A DNA stretch of 64,000 nucleotides from Pontimicrobium aquaticum (GTDB taxonomy: Bacteria; Bacteroidota; Bacteroidia; Flavobacteriales; Flavobacteriaceae). Both the position numbers and the translations under genes were made by a program. Location: positions 338,145 through 402,144 of the forward strand of contig NZ_SUPL01000004.1 of assembly GCF_005047595.1 (NCBI RefSeq), given 5' to 3'. Positions 47,429 to 55,301 of this stretch are shown one piece after another (the stretch's first letter is position 1; each line of letters starts with the position of its first letter). The notes below the pieces were generated by a model. It worked only from the letters and a program-made list of their open reading frames with translations, did not search any database and was not told where the DNA came from.

Positions 47429-47436
47429 CAAATATA
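47429..47436 (-). promoter_or_regulatory. Bacteroidota -7 box (TATATTTG) before dapF
   Basis: An exact TAnnTTTG match ends nine bases before the dapF ATG at 47419. Confidence 0.55.
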
Positions 47437-47578
47437 GAAATATTAAACCGTTTTTTACGCTGTTAAATCATCGTTAAAAATGATGCAAAATTTCGTTAAA
47501 ATAGATTTTGAAATTCAATATTTTATTAATTTTATTCGTTATCAAATCGTAAAACAATTAAAAACAATAGCTAAGATT

Positions 47579-48988
47579 ATGAAAAAGATTTTTTCACTTG
47601 TTTTAGTATCAGCCCTAGGAGGAGCTCTTACATTAGGAACTTACAAAGTATTCATTGAAAAAGAAGATCGTACTACATTACAGGAAACAAAAACATCTCC
47701 TTATACAATACCTGTAAGTTACAAATCTGTTAATACAAAATTACCAATGGGAGAATCGGTAGATTTTACTACAGCTGCCGAAAAAACAATTCATTCAGTG
47801 GTACACGTAAGAAATACCACAACCAGTTCTGGTATTATGACTTTTGAAGATTTATTTTTTGGAAGACGTTCACAAAGACCGCAAATTGGAACAGGGTCTG
47901 GTGTTATTATTTCTCCAGATGGAATGATTATTACCAACAATCATGTTATTGATGGTGCCGAAGAAATAACCATTACACTTAACAATAATAAATCGTATGA
48001 AGCCGAATTGATAGGAACCGACCCAAAAACCGATATTGCACTTTTAAAAATTGAAGCAGATGAAGATTTACCATACACAACATTTGGCGATAGTGACACA
48101 TCAAAAGTTGGTGAGTGGGTGCTCGCCGTTGGTAATCCTTTTAATTTAACCTCTACGGTTACCGCAGGAATTATTAGTGCCAAATCACGTGACTTAACTG
48201 GTGGCGATGATGCGCAATCGTTTATCCAAACAGATGCAGCCGTAAATCCAGGAAATTCAGGAGGTGCGCTTGTAAACACGCATGGCGAACTTATTGGCAT
48301 TAATACTGCCATTACTTCACAAACTGGATCGTATGTTGGCTACTCGTTTGCGGTCCCTAGTAATATTGCCAAAAAAGTGATAGAGGATATCATGGAGTTT
48401 GGTAATGTACAAAATGGTATTCTAGGAGTTAGAGGAGGTGCTCTTAACAGTGCTAGTGCAAAAGAATTAGGTGTAAACGATACCGAAGGGTTTTATGTAA
48501 GCACCGTAGAAGACGACTCTGGAGCTAAAAAAGCAGGCATCCAAGAAGGAGATATCATTAAACAGCTAGATGATGTTAAAATTTCGAAATTCTCGGACCT
48601 AAAAGGCTTTTTAAACACCAAAAGACCTAACGATGTTGTCTATGTAACTGTTGTTAGGGATGGCGATGAAAAAACACTTCCTGTAACTTTAGCAAAAATA
48701 ACCTCAGTAAGAGTACCAATAATTGGCACCTTAAAAGAAGCTTCTCGAAAAGAACTTAAAAATCTTAAAATAGACTATGGACTAAAAATAACTGACCTCA
48801 ACATTGCAAATAGAGAAGAATTTAAATCTGATGGTGTTGATGAAGGGAGTATTGTTACAGCTATTAATGGCGAAAAAGTAAACTCAATTGAGGATGCAAA
48901 TGCTGCTATTACTAAATATTCTGGAAGAATTTATAGAGTAGAAATAGTTAAAACAAATGGCGAAAAAGTTAACTACCGATTTAGATAG
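47579..48988 (+). CDS. htrA: Do/HtrA-family periplasmic serine protease with two PDZ domains
   Basis: This protein of about 469 residues is a periplasmic quality-control protease/chaperone. It has an N-terminal signal or anchor (MKKIFSLVLVSALGGALTLG), a trypsin-like domain with the triad His in TNNHVIDGAE, Asp in DIALLKIE and Ser in NPGNSGGALVN, and two PDZ domains (about 290-380 and 390-469). The frame stays open back to 47480, but the ATG at 47579 starts a proper signal peptide. It is divergent from dapF and has a strong terminator. Confidence 0.95.
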   Translation: MKKIFSLVLVSALGGALTLGTYKVFIEKEDRTTLQETKTSPYTIPVSYKSVNTKLPMGESVDFTTAAEKTIHSVVHVRNTTTSSGIMTFEDLFFGRRSQRPQIGTGSGVIISPDGMIITNNHVIDGAEEITITLNNNKSYEAELIGTDPKTDIALLKIEADEDLPYTTFGDSDTSKVGEWVLAVGNPFNLTSTVTAGIISAKSRDLTGGDDAQSFIQTDAAVNPGNSGGALVNTHGELIGINTAITSQTGSYVGYSFAVPSNIAKKVIEDIMEFGNVQNGILGVRGGALNSASAKELGVNDTEGFYVSTVEDDSGAKKAGIQEGDIIKQLDDVKISKFSDLKGFLNTKRPNDVVYVTVVRDGDEKTLPVTLAKITSVRVPIIGTLKEASRKELKNLKIDYGLKITDLNIANREEFKSDGVDEGSIVTAINGEKVNSIEDANAAITKYSGRIYRVEIVKTNGEKVNYRFR

Positions 48989-49005
48989 TTTTTGCTCAAA
49001 CTAGA

Positions 49006-49051
49006 AATAAAACCCTCATCCTAATCTTTGGATTTGAGGGTTTTATTTTTT
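49006..49051 (+). terminator. Intrinsic terminator of the htrA gene
   Basis: A perfect 13-bp stem (49006-49018 with 49035-49047) is followed by a T-rich tail, 18 bases after the stop. Confidence 0.9.
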
Positions 49052-49086
49052 TATAAAAATTGGGTACGAAAACGTTTGAAATATGC

Positions 49087-49094
49087 TATTTTTG
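49087..49094 (+). promoter_or_regulatory. Bacteroidota -7 box (TATTTTTG) before gapdh
   Basis: An exact TAnnTTTG match predicts a start near 49100 and a leader of about 29 bases. A TTG lies 24 bases upstream of the box, longer than the usual 19-21. Confidence 0.6.
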
Positions 49095-49128
49095 CAAAAA
49101 ATTTAACAACACACTAAACTAAATTACA

Positions 49129-50577
49129 ATGAGTTTTAATGAAACTTATGAAAAAGAGTTAGCATTTCAAGCAGATCGCAGAAGAGCTACCGTAGAATTT
49201 ATTAACATCATTAGCGACCTTTGGTACGACAAGTCTATTGAATTGGTGCTTTTTAGAAACCCTTTAATAGATAGAAATGTTAGTGAAATTCTAAACCTGC
49301 ATGAATATGCTGGAGAATTTGTACAAAAACCAATCTCTATTTTCGACTCTGTTGAAATTGCTCAAGCAATTAAAACCTTAGACATTCCTCCAGCCAAACT
49401 AGATATTGGCAAACTTACTTACGAGTATCATTTAGAAGACGATAAATATAGTAATGCCATCGCCTTTGTTGCAGACAAACTAAAAGACGCCAATAAAAAT
49501 GAGAGCATTCAACCTAAAGATGTTATTCTTTACGGTTTTGGTCGTATTGGTCGTTTAGTAGCTCGTGAGTTAATGACAAAAACTGGAAAAGGAAGTCAGT
49601 TACGTTTAAGAGCCATTGTAACTAGAGGTGCTATTAATGAAACCGTTTTAGAAAAAAGAGCGTCTTTATTACGTAACGACTCTGTTCACGGAGATTTTTT
49701 AGGAACCGTTACTGTAGATGTTGAAAATGAAGCCTTATTAATTAATGGGACTACGGTTAATATTATTTCAGCAAATGCTCCAGAGGATATTGACTACACA
49801 AAGTATGGTATTAACAATGCTTTAGTTATTGATAATACAGGTGCATTTAGAGATAAAGAAGCTTTAGGTCGTCACTTAAAAGCTAAAGGCGTAGATAAAG
49901 TATTATTAACAGCTCCAGGAAAAGGTGTTCCTAATATTGTACATGGTGTTAATCAATTTGAAAACGATCCTGAAAAAATCGATATATTTTCTGCTGCATC
50001 TTGTACTACAAACGCTATTACACCAATTTTAAAAGTAATGGAAGACTCTTTTGGTGTTAAAAGTGGACATTTAGAAACCATTCACGCTTACACTAACGAT
50101 CAAAATTTAGTTGACAATTTTCATAAAAAATACAGACGAGGTAGAGCTGCAGCACTTAACATGGTAATTACCGAAACTGGTGCTGGAAGTGCAGTGTCTA
50201 AGGCATTACCAAGTTTGGAAGGAAAGCTAACTTCTAATGCTATTAGAGTGCCTGTACCTAATGGGTCATTAGCAATTTTAAACCTTGAGCTAGAGAATGC
50301 AACTTCTGTCGATGGTATCAACTCAATGATAAAAAAATACGCTCTTGAGGGAGATTTGGTTGAGCAAATAAAATATGAATTAAGCGACGAATTAGTTTCT
50401 AGCGATATTGTTGGTAGCTCAGCGCCTTCAATTTATGATAGTAAAGCAACGATTGTTAGAGCTGATGGTAAAAATGTAATACTATATATTTGGTATGATA
50501 ACGAATATGGTTACAGCCACCAAGTTATTAGACTTGCCAAATACATATCAAAAGTGAGACGTTTTACATATTATTAA
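49129..50577 (+). CDS. Glyceraldehyde-3-phosphate dehydrogenase, long N-extended form
   Basis: The 482-residue enzyme oxidises glyceraldehyde 3-phosphate. The NAD(P)-binding motif GFGRIGR is near residue 136 and the catalytic cysteine is in AASCTTNAITP; HAYTNDQNLVDN and WYDNEYGYSHQV are conserved. About 125 residues precede the Rossmann fold, whereas the common form has only a few. Such long forms are known in Bacteroidota and some other groups; the extension has no recognised domain. The gene is monocistronic with its own promoter and terminator. Confidence 0.93.
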   Translation: MSFNETYEKELAFQADRRRATVEFINIISDLWYDKSIELVLFRNPLIDRNVSEILNLHEYAGEFVQKPISIFDSVEIAQAIKTLDIPPAKLDIGKLTYEYHLEDDKYSNAIAFVADKLKDANKNESIQPKDVILYGFGRIGRLVARELMTKTGKGSQLRLRAIVTRGAINETVLEKRASLLRNDSVHGDFLGTVTVDVENEALLINGTTVNIISANAPEDIDYTKYGINNALVIDNTGAFRDKEALGRHLKAKGVDKVLLTAPGKGVPNIVHGVNQFENDPEKIDIFSAASCTTNAITPILKVMEDSFGVKSGHLETIHAYTNDQNLVDNFHKKYRRGRAAALNMVITETGAGSAVSKALPSLEGKLTSNAIRVPVPNGSLAILNLELENATSVDGINSMIKKYALEGDLVEQIKYELSDELVSSDIVGSSAPSIYDSKATIVRADGKNVILYIWYDNEYGYSHQVIRLAKYISKVRRFTYY

Positions 50578-50616
50578 TATATAAAACATCCAATTTTTTG
50601 TTATCATCGTATATAT

Positions 50617-50644
50617 TTAAGCCTCACAAATTTGTGAGGCTTAA
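50617..50644 (+). terminator. Intrinsic terminator after gapdh
   Basis: A perfect 28-base palindrome with 14-base arms centred on CACAAATTTGTG forms a strong hairpin 39 bases after the stop. The downstream T-run is weak, so it may also stabilise the mRNA end. Confidence 0.75.
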
Positions 50645-50691
50645 AAATTTAATTTTATCTTTACAAATAACCACACAAATCAGCCATAACA

Positions 50692-51300
50692 ATGAAAGTT
50701 TTAAAATTTACTTTTTTTATTTTTTTAGCCTCTTTTGCTACAAGCCTACAAGCTCAAGAACAAACTGAATCTATTAACGAAGGTACTATCGACCAACAGT
50801 TTGAGTTTGTATTACGGAAATCGGGTAATTTTAGAGGCACTGATGGACAATCATACGAAGCTGTAAAACGAAGCATGTTACTTACACTGCAAGCACATAC
50901 TATCGACTCTTTAAACACACTTCAAGGAAAATTAAATACCACAAGAAATACGGTTATAACCCAACAAAATGAAATAAACGAGCTAAAAACCAATCTTGAA
51001 AACACCCAAAATACATTAAACACCACAAATGCCGAAAAAAATAGTATGTCGCTCTTTGGTTTACAAATGAGTAAAACTGGTTATAATATTTTAATGTGGT
51101 CCATCATTGCTGGATTATTTGCTTTACTATTAATTTTTATTTATAAATTTAAAAACAGCAATGCCATAACAAAATCTGCTAAAAGTGCGCTTGCTGAAGT
51201 AGAAACCGAATTTGAAGAACACCGAAGAGTAGCACTGGAAAGAGAACAGAAAGTACGCAGACAACTGCAAGACGAAATAAACAAACAAAAAGGGAATTAA
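50692..51300 (+). CDS. Exported coiled-coil protein with single TM helix
   Basis: The 202-residue protein has a signal peptide (MKVLKFTFFIFLASFATSLQAQ), a short conserved domain (DQQFEFVLRKSGNFRGTDGQSYEAVKRSML), a coiled coil (about 70-115, LNTLQGKLNTTRNTVITQQN...), a TM helix (about 132-150, LMWSIIAGLFALLLIFIYKF) and a charged cytoplasmic helix (EVETEFEEHRRVALEREQKV). It resembles flavobacterial proteins sometimes labelled tRNA (guanine-N1)-methyltransferase; there is no methyltransferase motif, and the real trmD is at 54258. It may be an envelope scaffold (inference). Confidence 0.8.
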   Translation: MKVLKFTFFIFLASFATSLQAQEQTESINEGTIDQQFEFVLRKSGNFRGTDGQSYEAVKRSMLLTLQAHTIDSLNTLQGKLNTTRNTVITQQNEINELKTNLENTQNTLNTTNAEKNSMSLFGLQMSKTGYNILMWSIIAGLFALLLIFIYKFKNSNAITKSAKSALAEVETEFEEHRRVALEREQKVRRQLQDEINKQKGN

Positions 51301-51322
51301 ACGCTTTGTAATATTACTTCAT

Positions 51323-51381
51323 AAAAAAAATCTGTAAATTGCATACTGAGCTTGTCGAAGTATAGTTTACAGATTTTTTTT
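51323..51381 (+). terminator. Hairpin terminator carrying a shared 15-base loop motif
   Basis: Arms 51323-51338 and 51366-51381 pair perfectly (16 bp including A8/T8) around a 27-base loop that contains CTGAGCTTGTCGAAG (51346-51360). It follows the coiled-coil gene, and the T-run ends one base before the ATG of the next gene. The loop motif recurs at 55085-55099. Confidence 0.8.
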
Positions 51382-51382
51382 T

Positions 51383-51820
51383 ATGGAAATAGTTAGAGCC
51401 ACTTTACAGCACCTTGACGATTTAGCACCATTATTTGATGCTTATAGAATGTTTTACAGGCAGTCATCAAATATTGAAAAATCTAAAACGTTTTTAACCA
51501 ACAGAATTAAAAACAACGAATCTGTAATCTATATCGCTTATATAGATAATAAAGCAGTTGGTTTTACACAATTATATTCACTGTTCTCATCAGTCTCTAT
51601 GGAACCAATGTACTTATTAAACGATTTATTTGTTAACGCAAACGTTCGCAACAAAGGGGTTGGTCAACAACTTATACAAGCTGCAAAAAGTTTATGTATT
51701 GAAAAGCATTACAAAGGCTTAGCTATTCAAACAGAAGTCACTAATCCTGCGCAACATTTATACGAACGTGTTGGATTTATAAAAGACCCAGACTTGCATT
51801 TGTTTTGGAAAAATAAATAG
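51383..51820 (+). CDS. GNAT family N-acetyltransferase
   Basis: A 145-residue acetyltransferase: EIVRATLQHLDDLAPLFDAYR at the N-terminus, YLLNDLFVNANVRNKGVGQQLIQAAK as motif A, and AQHLYERVGFIKD at the end. Substrate unknown. The ATG directly follows the T-run of the upstream terminator hairpin, leaving no room for a separate promoter, so expression probably depends on read-through or on a start within the hairpin. Confidence 0.9.
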   Translation: MEIVRATLQHLDDLAPLFDAYRMFYRQSSNIEKSKTFLTNRIKNNESVIYIAYIDNKAVGFTQLYSLFSSVSMEPMYLLNDLFVNANVRNKGVGQQLIQAAKSLCIEKHYKGLAIQTEVTNPAQHLYERVGFIKDPDLHLFWKNK

Positions 51821-51866
51821 TTCAAAAAATTAGTAACTTAGCTATACGCACAAATTTTTATAAACT

Positions 51867-53162
51867 ATGATAAAAAGTAGCATCCTTACACCTTTCCAAA
51901 AGTTTGTTAAAATTGAAAGCTTAAGCGGACTCTTATTATTAGCTGCTACCATTTTAGCATTAGTTTGGGTTAACTCTCCTTTTGGCGATAGCTACCAAGC
52001 CATTTGGCAATACGAACTTGGTTTTAAAACCGAAAGTTTTGAATTAAGCAAACCACTCATACTTTGGATTAACGATGGCTTAATGGCTATTTTCTTCTTC
52101 CTTATAGGATTAGAAATTAAACGCGAATTCCTTATTGGCGAATTAAACTCGCTAAAAAAAGTAGCCTTCCCTCTTTTTGGAGCACTTGGTGGTATGTTGG
52201 TACCAGTGTTATTATTTATGGTACTTAACCAAAACCCAGAAACCTTTAAAGGTTGGGGAATACCAATGGCAACAGATATTGCCTTTTCATTAGCCATTTT
52301 AAAAGTATTAGGAAATCGTATTCCGTTGAGCTTAAAAATATTTTTAACCGCCTTTGCCATTGTGGACGATTTAGGTGCAGTGTTGGTGATTGCATTGTTT
52401 TATAGTGGTAATTTAAACGTTATGTTATTGGTATATGCCTTATTAATACTAGCATTTTTATACCTCCTATCCTACAAAGGTATTTACTCAAAATTCTTAC
52501 TCATTTTTTTAGGAGCCATTGTATGGTTACTGTTTTTAAAAGCTGGGATACATCCAACATTGGCTGGTATTTTATTGGCGTTTTCGGTACCTGTGAGACA
52601 ACGTGTAAAAACACCAGAGTTTATAAATAATTTGGTAAGCATTACAAACAACATTAAAAAAGCCGAAGTCATTGACAAACCTATTTTATCTAAAGAACAA
52701 ATTAGCGAAATAGATGATCTTGAAGATTGGACCAACAAATACCAATCGCCATTACAACATCTAGAACACAGCTTACACGATTGGGTAGCCTATGTTATTA
52801 TACCAATATTTGCATTAGCAAACGCAGGTGTTTTAATTAGTGGTGATATGACTTTGGATACTGCTTTAGTACAAAACATTGTTATTTGTTTAGTAATTGG
52901 TAATAGCATTGGTATTAGCTCTATCATTTTTATAGCCAAAAAATTAAAGCTAATAGAAATACCTAAAGACATTGCTTTTAAACAAATAATTGGAGTCTCG
53001 TTTTTAGCAGGTATTGGGTTTACCATGTCTATTTTTATTGCCAGTTTAGCCTTTGCCGATAACCCAATGTATATAGACTCCGCTAAAATTGGCATTTTAA
53101 TTGGCTCGTTAATCTCGGCAGTTACTGGGTTTATTATTTTGAGGTCGAGTGCAAAGCAGTAG
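51867..53162 (+). CDS. nhaA: Na+/H+ antiporter NhaA
   Basis: NhaA (431 residues) exchanges Na+ for H+ across the inner membrane, fitting a marine organism. Typical segments are NDGLMAIFFFLIGLEIKREFLIGEL, WGIPMATDIAFSLAIL, the paired aspartates in AIVDDLGAVLVIALFY (TM5), and the C-terminal GIGFTMSIFIASLAF. Twelve TM helices are expected, with a soluble loop around residues 250-300. Length is somewhat above the E. coli protein because of that loop. It lies 46 bases after the GNAT gene. Confidence 0.96.
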   Translation: MIKSSILTPFQKFVKIESLSGLLLLAATILALVWVNSPFGDSYQAIWQYELGFKTESFELSKPLILWINDGLMAIFFFLIGLEIKREFLIGELNSLKKVAFPLFGALGGMLVPVLLFMVLNQNPETFKGWGIPMATDIAFSLAILKVLGNRIPLSLKIFLTAFAIVDDLGAVLVIALFYSGNLNVMLLVYALLILAFLYLLSYKGIYSKFLLIFLGAIVWLLFLKAGIHPTLAGILLAFSVPVRQRVKTPEFINNLVSITNNIKKAEVIDKPILSKEQISEIDDLEDWTNKYQSPLQHLEHSLHDWVAYVIIPIFALANAGVLISGDMTLDTALVQNIVICLVIGNSIGISSIIFIAKKLKLIEIPKDIAFKQIIGVSFLAGIGFTMSIFIASLAFADNPMYIDSAKIGILIGSLISAVTGFIILRSSAKQ

Positions 53163-53166
53163 CTTT

Positions 53167-53184
53167 ATACGTAGAACTACGTAT
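53167..53184. repeat. Short perfect inverted repeat after nhaA
   Basis: ATACGTAG and CTACGTAT (8 bp, 2-base spacer) lie 5 bases past the nhaA stop. There is no T-run, so it is not a classical terminator; it may mark the transcript end or be an operator. Confidence 0.55.
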
Positions 53185-53242
53185 TGATTTGCCAACTAAA
53201 AACCTTTACATTCGTAAATTCTTAAATATTATTAATCAAATT

Positions 53243-54207
53243 ATGAAAAAAGTAATATTACTCACTTTAATGTTCTTTTTAAACTCAAACTTAATATTTT
53301 CTCAAGAACAGAAATTAAATAGCGAAGATTTAAAATTTTATAAAGAACTTATAAAACACTTTAAGAAAAACTCTCTTAATAAAGATTCAATCGATTGGGA
53401 ATTATTTGAAAGCAAAGTATTAGAAAAAGCTAAAATCTCAAGAGATTCGGCTATAGTAAAAGCTTTATCAATAAATGGAGAAGAGCATTCATCATATTTC
53501 AAAAAAAATCTCAAACTTCTCTGTACGGCAAATATAAATCAAAAACAGTAATTGATGATATCAATAACATTGGTTATATCAAAATTAATACATTTACAGC
53601 ATCAAGAACTAGTTTAAAAGAAACAATCAGTAAAGCTAAGATTTATATAAATAAACGGATTGAAGCGATCACATCACAGGATCAGAAAAGCCTTAAAGCT
53701 TGGGTAATCGATTTAAGGAATAATAGTGGTGGAGATATGTGGCCAATGATTATTTCTCTAACTCCCTTCTTAAAAGATGGAGTTTTAGGCTACACTATCA
53801 AAAATGACAAAGAAAATATTTGGAAAAAAGAAAATGGTCTTATTTATTATAAAGGCATAAATAAAACAAAAAAATACCTAGGCAAAGATAAGTCTTTAGA
53901 CTATAATCTTAAAAATAAGAATCTAAAAATTGCTGTTTTAGTAAACGAAAGAACCTCAAGCTCTGGAGAGGCAACTGCTATAGCATTAATGAATAATCAA
54001 AATATTAAGTTTTTTGGAACTAAATCTAGAGGTTTAACTACAAACAATACTTCTATTAAAATGAAGAATGGTGATTTTCTAGTTCTTACCACTGGAATAT
54101 GGAAAAACTTCAAAAGAGAAGAATTTAAAACTGGGATTATTCCTGATTTTGAATCCGCTAATGAACAAGAGTTAAAGAAAAATATAGAAAACTGGATTAA
54201 TAAATAA
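53243..54207 (+). pseudogene. S41-family C-terminal processing peptidase-like gene, interrupted by a frameshift
   Basis: The gene begins with a signal peptide (MKKVILLTLMFFLNSNLIFSQ) and is open to 53551, while the catalytic half continues in another frame to 54207. The two frames join if one A is added to the A8 tract at 53501-53508. The joined product (about 322 residues) contains GYIKINTF, the strand motif WVIDLRNNSGGDMWP, and the catalytic serine in NERTSSSGEATAIAL, all S41 tail-specific protease features; the PDZ domain of CtpA is not evident. As it stands translation ends soon after the tract. It may be a recent pseudogene, a sequencing error, or a gene expressed by slippage. Confidence 0.8.
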
Positions 54208-54245
54208 CCTTAAAACTAATCCTTTTCTTTTTCTGGGAATAGTTG

Positions 54246-54253
54246 CATCTTTG
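54246..54253 (+). promoter_or_regulatory. Probable -7 box (CATCTTTG) immediately before trmD
   Basis: The box differs from TAnnTTTG only at the first base and ends four bases before the trmD ATG, the same spacing as at the kinase gene and murQ. Confidence 0.4.
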
Positions 54254-54257
54254 CAGT

Positions 54258-54935
54258 ATGCGTATAGACATTATCACCGTTTTACCCGAATTATTAAAAA
54301 GTCCGTTTGAAGCCTCTATTTTAAAACGCGCTATAGATGCTGGTTTGGTAGAAGTACATTTTCACAACCTTCGTGATTATACAACCGATAATTACAAAAG
54401 TGTTGACGATTATCAATTTGGTGGTGGTGCTGGTATGGTCATGCTAATAGAACCTATCGATAAATGCATTTCTGGTTTACAAGCCCAACGTAAATATGAC
54501 GACATTATTTATATGACACCAGATGGTGAAACCCTAAACCAAGGTATTACCAACCAATTATCGCTTAAAGAAAACATCATCATACTTTGCGGACATTACA
54601 AAGGTGTGGACCAACGTGTAAGAGATATGTTTGTAACTAAAGAAATTTCTATTGGCGATTTTGTACTCTCAGGTGGCGAATTAGGAGCAGCTGTATTGTG
54701 CGATGCAGTTATACGATTAATTCCAGGTGTACTAGGTAACGAAACCTCTGCCCTAACTGACTCGTTTCAAGATAATTTATTAGCACCACCTATTTATACA
54801 CGACCAAGAGAATACAAAGGCATGAAAGTTCCAGAAGTGTTGTTTAGTGGTAACTTTCCTGAAATAGAAAAATGGCGCGAAGAACAAGCCTACCAGCGTA
54901 CAAAACAACGACGCCCAGATTTGTTGGAAGATTAA
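54258..54935 (+). CDS. trmD: tRNA (guanine-37-N1)-methyltransferase TrmD
   Basis: TrmD (225 residues) methylates G37 of tRNAs and prevents frameshifting. The SPOUT knot motifs are present: [29 protein letters not shown], and [19 protein letters not shown] at 54258 gives the normal N-terminus [13 protein letters not shown]. In many bacteria trmD and rplS are adjacent in one operon; here they are separated by a 366-base repeat block and rplS has its own promoter. Confidence 0.96.
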   Translation: MRIDIITVLPELLKSPFEASILKRAIDAGLVEVHFHNLRDYTTDNYKSVDDYQFGGGAGMVMLIEPIDKCISGLQAQRKYDDIIYMTPDGETLNQGITNQLSLKENIIILCGHYKGVDQRVRDMFVTKEISIGDFVLSGGELGAAVLCDAVIRLIPGVLGNETSALTDSFQDNLLAPPIYTRPREYKGMKVPEVLFSGNFPEIEKWREEQAYQRTKQRRPDLLED

Positions 54936-54952
54936 TTAAAATTTCAAAATAA

Positions 54953-54979
54953 AGAGAGAGAGAGAGAGAGAGAGAGAGA
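54953..54979 (+). repeat. (AG)13 dinucleotide microsatellite
   Basis: Thirteen uninterrupted AG units begin 17 bases after the trmD stop, at the left edge of the repeat block between trmD and rplS. Confidence 0.92.
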
Positions 54980-54982
54980 CAA

Positions 54983-55165
54983 CTCTCCTCCTTTTTAAGG
55001 AGGAGTGGATTTCAATTTTAAAAAAATTGAAAGACGAGGTGGTTACCGTGTTAAGGATAGTAGCGGCATCCTTTTTATGTCAGTCTGAGCTTGTCGAAGA
55101 TACATAAAAAGATATAGCGAATAGCCTGACCAAGACAAGTGTTTTACACGTCGTCTTGGAAACAC
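54983..55165. repeat. Cluster of nested palindromes (REP-like element) between trmD and rplS
   Basis: This gene-free block is built of inverted repeats: CTCCTCCTT/AAGGAGGAG (54985-54993 with 54997-55005), TTTCAATTTT/AAAATTGAAA (55010-55019 with 55023-55032), AAGGAT/ATCCTT (55053-55058 with 55068-55073), CTTTTTATGT/ACATAAAAAG (55071-55080 with 55102-55111) and CCAAGAC/GTCTTGG (55130-55136 with 55153-55159). Its base composition is richer in GC than its surroundings. It has the look of a dispersed extragenic palindromic element; copy number elsewhere in the genome cannot be seen from here. No ORF is present. Confidence 0.75.
55085..55099. repeat. Second copy of the 15-base motif CTGAGCTTGTCGAAG
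   Basis: Identical over 15 bases to 51346-51360. Here too it lies in the loop of an inverted repeat (CTTTTTATGT/ACATAAAAAG), although the flanking arms are unrelated. Confidence 0.85.
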
Positions 55166-55190
55166 CAAAAACAACCTTAAACTTTTTTAC

Positions 55191-55217
55191 TTTTTACTTT
55201 TTACTTTTTACTTTTTA
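55191..55217 (+). repeat. 7-bp tandem repeat (CTTTTTA)n next to the rplS promoter
   Basis: Four to five tandem copies of CTTTTTA (the first with one extra T) run directly into the -7 box region of rplS, occupying the place where the spacer and -33 element would be. Confidence 0.88.
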
Positions 55218-55219
55218 TG

Positions 55220-55301
55220 TATCTTTGCACCCACTTTCGGGTCAACCTCTGGCGATAATCGTGAATGTTGTTTCGAGACAATCATTAAAAAAAAGATTAA
55301 C
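55220..55301 (+). promoter_or_regulatory. rplS promoter -7 box and structured 5' leader
   Basis: TATCTTTG (55220-55227) matches TAnnTTTG exactly. The following leader of about 70 bases can form an ACCC/GGGT hairpin, a short CGA/TCG hairpin and a TTGTT-TCGA-GACAA hairpin before an A-rich stretch and the rplS ATG. Ribosomal protein genes often carry autoregulatory leaders; that function is only inferred here. Confidence 0.6.

Noticed and set aside
47941..48312. Minus-strand ORF of 123 codons inside htrA
   Set aside because: It is antisense to the catalytic domain of a clear HtrA protease, with no independent support.
52484..53095. Minus-strand ORFs opposite nhaA
   Set aside because: They mirror TM helices of NhaA; no start context or family match.
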